NCBI GenBank assembly: GCA_010093605.1
Contig: MU004187.1
Location: 749,383 to 813,382 of the forward strand
Direction of reading: 5' to 3'
From: Lophium mytilinum
Lineage: Eukaryota > Ascomycota > Dothideomycetes > Mytilinidiales > Mytilinidiaceae
DNA: 64,000 nt
Position 1 is the stretch's first letter, and every line of letters starts with the position of its first letter. Shown piece by piece: positions 57,510 through 64,000 of this stretch. Made by a program: the position numbers and the translations under genes. The notes below the pieces were generated by a model, which was not told the origin of the DNA, ran no database searches, and saw only the letters and a program-made list of their open reading frames with translations.

Positions 57510-58498
57510 ATGTGGAGCACAGTTGTTACGAAGGCGGCAAACTGCATCAATGGTGGATCGAGTTTCTAGATGAGGGTGACAGCAAGTGGTCCAGTGGGTA
57601 GAGCTTGAGGAGTGGTGTTTCTCAATTACTCTGACGTTTGTGATGCCAATTGACAAAATGTATTGCAGTTTGATAGTCTATAGATAGATAAATAAGCATG
57701 GGAAGCCGTGCATTTTGGAGACAGCCCAGAATACATCCACGCGATCGATCAAATATCTAGCTCTTATGAAACACACAGTCATCTCGTACCATACTTCATT
57801 GCTTTTGTCTAATCATAAGGAACAGAGACACATCAAATACCATCAAACTCATTCACAGACGAGATGCCCACTGTGGTCGAGGCCATCGTACAGATTGCGA
57901 GGTTATACATGAGTTCGTTCCAGATCGATTCTCGTTCTTCAGCTTTTCGTGGACAATCAAAAACTACGCCCATATCTATATAAACGCCAAATCGGCAGAA
58001 AAAACCTTTCTCCTAAAGCTTCAGGAGAAGAAACTAGACAAACGCCAGAAGATCAGAAACTAGTCAGCGTATCTTGAAACTCTAATTATTTGGGGCTGCG
58101 ATCTGGGTGACGTCAGCAAAGTTGTTAGCTGGTATGGCATAGAAAAAGCATCAGCCGGGTGGGTGCACGGTGCACCGACTGGCCAGTCCCAGCCCGAGGC
58201 TAAAGCTTTCCAAAGGTATTTATTGCTCAACTCGATACAAGCCGCGCACAAGGTAGACATCAAAGCTGTTGTCGTAGTTCTTCTAGACCACACACACAAG
58301 ATCAATACGCATCTTCACCTATTCTGTAAGTGTTTCTCGTCCTAATGCTTGGTGTGAGCCGCGTTTCTCCCCCGCACACCACAGGCGCGAGGGCAGCTTT
58401 TGTCCATCAAGCCAGGTCTTTCGCTCCAGCAGCACTGAATGGCTTCTCGCCTGATCCTTGGCTAACGCTGATGCTCAGCTTGTAGGCACGACGTGGCA
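57510..58498. other. array spacer 4-5
   Basis: About 1 kb, no gene supported. AT-rich near 57650-57850. Confidence 0.5.
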
Positions 58499-59929
58499 AT
58501 GGCGAGACGTCAGCGCAAACAGTCACGTACCGGAGGAAGCGCTGGTGGCGTTCCGCACCCTCAATCATCCAACTCCCATCTTCGTCAACAGCCCGGGTTT
58601 CTCTCAGATGCTAGCACCGGCAACTTCTTCAGCCACGGAGACGTGACTTACCATCATGAAGACTATGAGAATGACCTAGAGGAGACTCATAGCATGCTCA
58701 GTCGCCTCCTCCCTTATAGTCAGAATGAGTCGGTAAGTCATCTTTAACGCCCGACTAACGCTGCTTCTTCATGAATCTATCGCTGACGCGAAGCTATATA
58801 GGATGTCGACCAACCTACAGAAACCAAGAGCCATCGTTCGGGCTGCAATCCTAAGAATAGTCATGTGCTAGCTTCGGGTAGAGCGAATGTCGCCCACAAT
58901 ACCTCGAACATTACAGCAAAGAACCCATTGTTCAACGACATGGAACTGGACGAGGACAACCTCTACTTTTCAGCGATCGAAGATATCCACGACCTATTCC
59001 ACGACGCCCCCCTCTGGAAGCCGAAGGAAGAGGCACTACCCTACGGGCGGGAACGTCATCCATACGTTGTCCGCATCAGAGACGCTGTTATGGATGTACC
59101 GAGCGCGGTCAATAGCTTGAGCCCAGAAACCGCCACTTCCGTCGGTCAGGATTCTCACCGCGCTGATGACCCGTCTGTGGAAGGTCGCGCGGCAAAGACA
59201 AAGAAAGCGAAAAAATCTACCGGCTTTGGGGCGAGGTTCAAACCAGGTGCCGTATACTACCATGCAGCAGCGATTGAAGCTGCCGCTCATATACTGGTCG
59301 TAAGTAGCAGATTATACTCCAGACTAATATCCAAGTAACATTAGTATAGGACAAAGTGGTCGCGTTGCACGAATGTGGTTGGTCTCGTCCGAGTCTGGAC
59401 CCGAAGCAGCTGAATAACACTGCACTGTACCAGCCAGAGCTATCGTTTGACGGGCGGATGGATGCCATTGAGAAGGTTCTCAAGGTAGAAACTGTGACTA
59501 AAATCATAGAAACAATCAGTACTGACCGCTCGTGTAGGAGAACAAGGGAGCGTGCAAATGGGTGCTAGACTGCGACGACCTCAGAGTGGACATGCTTGTC
59601 GCTGGCCCATCGAAATACAATCAGGTGAGTACTATGATGCGCTATGTATAACTTGGATACTAATCAAGCCCCATCAGAGATCCAAAGCGAATTCCAAACT
59701 CAATGGGTACAGACAGCTCTATCTCACCACGGGCCGTAAAAAGGTCAAGAAGAGTCTCCCAGATAGAGACTTCACGGAAGAAGTTGTGGAGAGGATGAGT
59801 CAAGAATCAGCAAATGGCCAGACCCAGAGCGTAAGCACAGGCAAGAAGCGTAAGGTCGACAATGCAGGCACGCCGGACGAGGATGTCACTCATGGCAACT
59901 CGAGACCCAAGAGGTCGAAGAAGCTCTAA
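58499..59929 (+). CDS. array protein 5 (unrecognised family)
   Basis: Exons 58499-58732, 58802-59299, 59350-59484, 59538-59624 and 59678-59929 give 401 residues, the shortest copy. Module A reads EDNLYFSAIEDI, APLWKPKEEALP, PYVVRIRDAVM. The linker is short and ends KTKKAKK. Module B reads ARFKP, VYYHAAAIEAAAHILV. The 45-codon exon has GWSRPSLDPKQL and YQPELSFDGRM, and the 29-codon exon has GACKWVLDCDDL and VAGPSKY. The tail is a compact nuclear-type signal: GKKRK and PKRSKKL at the very end. The start is the first ATG in frame; an upstream exon cannot be excluded. Confidence 0.85.
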
Positions 59930-60011
59930 GCCTCTAGTCTTTGCTCTCTAGAAGGAGGGTACGATGTTACTACTAAGGAAGGCGCTCCGGAAAAAGCAGC
60001 CAGAGTCACTG

Positions 60012-60083
60012 TGTTGGATGAAAAAGCACGCCCCGCCTAAGATTAGGGGGACCGGAAAATAAGCGATATTATATACTCCAACA
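60012..60083 (-). repeat. 72-bp LTR (3' LTR of the TRIM)
   Basis: On the minus strand it begins TGTTGGAGTATATAATATCG and ends TTTTTCATCCAACA. It matches the copy at 60481-60552 at 71 of 72 bases. Confidence 0.92.
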
Positions 60084-60389
60084 CGCCCCGTAATAGAGCT
60101 GTGTGAAGGTAATTAGGATGTAGAAAATAAGAGAATAAAATAGATGTTTTAAGTGGCAAAAACCATTGTGGCTTAATAATTGGGGTGGTTGATTGGTGGA
60201 AAGATGCGAAAGCGCACCGAGAGATGTATAATATTTATGCATAGAGTTATGCTTCCTCCTAGGAGGGTAGGGGGTAGTCCCCTTAGTATTATGTATTTTT
60301 ATATAGGCGGGACGAGTTTCCATGCAGTTGCGGAAAATTGGAAATTAGTCCTGGTAAAAGACTCCCAAGCTGCCTTGTGTGCGTGTCGA

Positions 60390-60463
60390 ACCCGTAAGTT
60401 GGTGTTCGCGCTGGCTAGTCATGGGCGTAGTCTGGTGTGCTAACCAAGTGGACCATCCGGGGG
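60390..60463 (-). other. tRNA-like sequence inside the TRIM
   Basis: On the minus strand GCCCCCGGATGGTCCACTTG resembles a tRNA acceptor/D-arm start with a TGGT/ACCA stem, and GGTTCGACACG farther on resembles a pol III B box. Acceptor and T stems do not pair properly, so this is not a functional tRNA gene; it may be a captured or decayed tRNA fragment. Confidence 0.35.
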
Positions 60464-60480
60464 CAACCGGGCTCATAACC

Positions 60481-60552
60481 TGTTGGATGAAAAAGCACGC
60501 CCCGCCTAAGATTAGGGGGACCGGAAAATAAGCGATATTATATACTCTAACA
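60481..60552 (-). repeat. 72-bp LTR (5' LTR of the TRIM)
   Basis: Differs from the other copy by one base near its minus-strand start (TGTTAGAG against TGTTGGAG). The primer-binding site touches its inner end. Confidence 0.92.
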
Positions 60553-61215
60553 CACTGGCATTAGATTTCTAAAGAAGCATACTTCTAGCTACAAATCATG
60601 GTAGAATAAGTCCAATTAGTTGCTCTAGATAAGTGACAGTCCGTAGACTGGCGTGTACCGGCGGACGAGATCTCGGAAGCTTTGTGTAGCGTAGTGCCCA
60701 AAAATGTTGATCCGTATCTTCAAGAATTTATGCGGTTACAAATGAAGCTAAACGGATGTCACTAGATTGCGAAGAGTATACTTATGGTGCCTGGTTCTTT
60801 TTGTGGGAGAACGCTTAATATAACGATACAACGGCCTTCTTTTGCCCCCATCACGTGGCGTCACGTGGGAGTTGACTCGGGTTGATTAGCTTGGCGACAA
60901 TCGATAAGATCGACCTAGAAATAGCTACTTCAAGCGCGACGCAGTCCCGCACCGTCAACACCAGCACACCACCCGCCTGCTTTGCACAGCACCTTTTGCT
61001 GCTCTTTGACTCAGACAATTTGACTTGTATGCACTCTAAATCCACGTAAGTGCTTCTCGTATTGGTCTTCGTTAGAAGTTGGACCTCTTGTAGCTGGTAG
61101 CTCGCCAGCCCTAGTTCAGCAAGACGGCACCCACCATTTTGCTCTATTCAGACAACACTAGAATGCCCTCCGCTTTTACTGTATGCTGACAGTTACACTA
61201 TAAGACACCGCCAAT
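60553..61215. other. array spacer 5-6 (right of the TRIM)
   Basis: Promoter side of array gene 6; a CACGTGGCGTCACGTGG palindromic pair lies near 60853-60869. No gene seen. Confidence 0.5.
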
Positions 61216-64000
61216 ATGAACGCCGGTGGCAGTGGACATCCAGATGAGAAGTCATCTGATGGCACTCCGCCGCCTGCTAGCTTGTATCCACTTGCCGGAT
61301 TGGAAGAAGGTCCAGGCGATTTCGACGAGGCTCGTATGCCGTACTTCACCAATACTCGTGGCTTAGAGATGAATGTAAGTCTGCACAATGTGTTGTACGA
61401 ACTGTTCTAACATAGTGTGAAGTCTTCCACACAAACCAATCCTCAGATACCTCAACAAGCCGCACCACGGTCTGGTCAAGACATGTTCAATGACGACTAC
61501 CAGTCATACGCACAGATGGACGGGGTGCGACAACGTCACGACTTCGCCGGCTACACGGCCCAAGGCACGCCTAGTGGACACTATTACGATGGGACCTCTA
61601 CAGAGGCGTTTACCCGCGTCCAACACGGTTCTACGCTTGTGACGGTAAGTGCCGTGATCACAGTTTCTTTATTATTCATCATAAGAGTATTCTTTTGACA
61701 TTTTCACGTATAGAACGCCGATCCATTCACTGGTGGAGTGGAACATGGACACGGATCCGGCCAACAAGGTCGGACCCCATTGGGTCAAGTACAGACGCCT
61801 ACTAACGAGCCCGTGGGTTCCACGCTGGAAGAATCGGTATGTCTCTTCATTTTCATCGCCGCTGAGTGGCTTTTTTCTTATGAAGCTGCGCTAACTGTCA
61901 ACCCGCAGGTGGAACCGTCCCGGAAGGTCCCCGAAGAGCCCTACAGCCCTCTCTATCCAATACCTCCCGCGTATGTTATCGCCAGGACCAACTTCGAGGC
62001 TATTAAGCCACAAGAACCCCGAAAGAAGAGAAACACAGGCGCCACATCTGTTGCTCTTACACGCTCTGACCAAGAACGCAACACTGTTCCCTTTCGAGGA
62101 GCTGGCCTTGGTCAAGCTGGCAGGCCGGTGCGTACTAGCGGAAATACAACACGCTCAGTTCGCCTCGATCAACCGTTAGAATCTGGATACGCCGACACAA
62201 TGGGAGGCCCGTACGCACAGGCACGCGATGAACACGCCAACCAGCAGCAGAACCCGTTCTCGATGGCTTTTCCAGGCTACACTCCTGCTGCCGTCCCGAC
62301 ATCGTCGTTGTTTGCCCCAACGTCATCGCCATTTGTTCTGACACAACCCGGCGCTGCCCAACCGGGCAGATCAGGTATGGCTGGCGCGCGCAATGAGTTG
62401 CCCTCTGTGGTAGATGTAGTCGCCGGAGAGCGCTTTGACCCCGATCGTGAAGGTCGAATTCAGGCCACCCAGAACAGATATCGGATGCTTCTGCAGTTAG
62501 ACGACAACGCCGCGCCACAGTTCCTGAGCTGGGGTCACGACGTTCGGGACGCATTTCTGAGTGATTTCCCAGCGTTCCTAGATAGGCATAGGAACGCTCG
62601 GGTATTGCAGGACGCGGGGCGATTGGCAATGTACGAGGACTTTGCCCGATATAGTGCTTGGGCTGGACGTCCGATTGATGAAGAGCAGGTATGGGCTGAC
62701 ATGGAACGCTATAACCTCGTCAACATCCATGTAGAAACACACGGTCCCGTTGAACCTGAGCTAGCTGCTCACCCTGACCCTACGCCTGACCTTGAACAGA
62801 GGCGGAGGAGAGATTACGGTGCACCCGTCCACCCAACATCACCAGACATTGGTGGAATTGAGGGTACAGAGAGCTTCCTTACCCCAATCCCGGGCCCATT
62901 CGAACCCTCGAGCGCTTCGCGCCTTGTTCAAGGCCAGGAACCAACTGAGACCACGCAACAGGCGCCTCAAAAGTCGAAAAAAGACCGTATGGTTATCAGA
63001 AATGATGTTCTCAAAGGGCGTGCTCTCAACGAAGAAGGGATGTATTTCAATTCCGCGGAGGAGGGCAACGCGTTGTTCCGCGAGCGCCCGCTTTGGAGGC
63101 CGAAGGAGGAGACGCTGCCTTCCGGTACGGACAGATTGCGTCTCGTCAGGGCGTTAGAAGACGCCATGTACAATCTTGAGGACATACATGACCGTCCTAC
63201 AAATCGACTTGCGCGTTGGAGGCCCGACAACGCTTATTACGACCCCGCCGCGGTCGAGCTCGCTGCACATAGGCTTCTGGTGAGACCAGTCCCGTGTTTA
63301 GAAAAGGAGCGTACTAACTATAGATCAGGAACGGATCATCAAGTTACACATGGAGGGATGGACTAGGCCCGTGCTTGACCCGACCCAAGAGAATCTCTTC
63401 GAGCCAGAACCATACTTGTCCTTCAAGGAGCGTTTCGAGGCAATTCGACAAAACCTTCAAGTAAGTCATTCTTGTCACCAACATCTCACTCTCTGCTAAT
63501 TGAATGTTTTCAGCATTGGAAAGCCACTGCCAAGATGGTTCTCCAAGGCGACGATTTGAAGATGGACCAGTTCATTGCCGGTCCTAACGAGCGGGCAGAG
63601 GTATGTAATACAAGTCCCCAAGCACAACACGTCTAATTATTTCATCAGAGGAGCGAACGATATAGCCAGGCCAACCTGGCTAAGCAAATTTTCATCAAAG
63701 AAGGCAGACAGGCTGCGAAGGGCAGAAAACGTACTGCGGAAGAAGCATTTTCTTCGGAGGGCCGCGAGCTCAACGAAAGCTCAGCAACTCAGCCACGGAG
63801 AACCCCCCGAGCCAGAGGACGGAGCGTGCCGACCCCGCGCCGTACATCATCCAATACTGTTCAAGGTGGCGATGGTTCCGATCTCAGCGAGGTCGACGAG
63901 GACGCAGCCCCACCTGAGGAAGTGAGGGATCCAAGATCCACTAGAGAATACTTGCCTCGGGAGACTAAGAAAAAGGGAGGGCGAGGAGGGCGAAGCCATT
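61216..64000 (+). CDS. array protein 6 (unrecognised family), 3' partial
   Basis: Exons 61216-61374, 61423-61644, 61714-61836, 61909-63279, 63329-63460, 63514-63600 and 63649 to beyond the window; at least 850 residues, the largest copy. The first acceptor is uncertain (61422 chosen). The N-terminal half is unique: a long polar region, then about 110 residues with helical character (VVDVVAGERFD, FLSWGHDVRDAFLSDFPAF, EEQVWADMERYNLV). Module A reads EEGMYFNSAEEG, RPLWRPKEETLP but loses the PYVV.IRDA end (LVRALEDAMY). Module B reads ARWRP, AYYDPAAVELAAHRLL. The next exon is 44 codons (GWTRPVLDPTQ) rather than 45, and the 29-codon exon has WKATAKMVLQGDDL and IAGPNE. The basic tail (KGRKRTAEE) runs off the window. 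It is the most diverged copy and lies on the far side of the TRIM. Confidence 0.82.

Larger units (their letters stand above)
60012..60552 (-). mobile_element. TRIM (miniature LTR retroelement)
   Basis: 541-bp element with 72-bp terminal direct repeats that differ at one base, start TGTT and end AACA on either strand, and are flanked by the same 5-bp target duplication CACTG at 60007-60011 and 60553-60557. Read on the minus strand, the 5' LTR (60552-60481) is followed at once by GGTTATGAGCCC (60480-60469), complementary to the anticodon-loop sequence of initiator tRNA-Met, the half-tRNA primer site known from Copia-group elements. A short GGGGCG purine patch precedes the 3' LTR. The LTR carries GTATATAATAT, a TATA-like box. 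The 397-bp interior has no gag or pol, so it would depend on enzymes from another element. Near-identical LTRs indicate recent insertion. Confidence 0.88.

Noticed and set aside
60069-60323. 84-codon minus-strand frame in the TRIM
   Set aside because: Runs into the LTR and resembles no retroelement protein; the element appears non-coding.
1-64000. CRISPR arrays, bacterial operons, rRNA or intact tRNA genes
   Set aside because: None seen; spliced genes and fungal families make prokaryotic features implausible.

Overview
This window looks like nuclear DNA from a filamentous ascomycete (Pezizomycotina, most likely a Dothideomycete; this placement is inference). Almost every gene is broken by short introns of about 46-120 bases with GTRNGT donors, CTAAC/CTGAC branch points and a nearby AG. 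The recognisable families are typical of moulds: aminoglycoside phosphotransferase (APH) fold kinases, a DUF2985 membrane protein, an alpha/beta-hydrolase fused to a dual-specificity phosphatase, a SIRT5-like sirtuin, a 2-oxoglutarate oxygenase and a Dal5-type transporter. The gene models were spliced by hand from reading frame, splice signals and paralogue comparison.

Left part (1-34 kb): a partial APH-type kinase; a long membrane/coiled-coil frame cut by two stops; a broken second APH kinase; three paralogous protein-kinase-like genes (two in tandem near 7-12 kb on the minus strand, one at 23-26 kb on the plus strand); the DUF2985 gene; the hydrolase-phosphatase fusion; dihydroxy-acid dehydratase (ILV3-type) with an 8-nt microexon; a sirtuin with an apparent frameshift at its NAD-binding motif; a divergent oxygenase/transporter pair; and a BED zinc finger-TENA/THI-4-like gene that ends in 9-residue tandem repeats.

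Middle (34.4-42.6 kb): about 8 kb with no convincing gene, followed by two small related genes (42.6-45.4 kb) of an unrecognised family.

Right part (47.8-64 kb): the most striking region. Six paralogous genes stand head to tail on the plus strand. All share a two-module core, two core exons of almost fixed length (132-135 and 87 nt), phase-0 introns, and a lysine/arginine-rich tail that looks nuclear. I do not recognise the family. Between members five and six lies a 541-bp element with 72-bp terminal direct repeats, a primer-binding site matching the initiator tRNA-Met anticodon region, and a perfect 5-bp target duplication. It is a miniature LTR element (TRIM).

Several premature stops could come from CAA/CAG codons by C-to-T change in a CpA context, which fits past RIP-like mutation but does not prove it.
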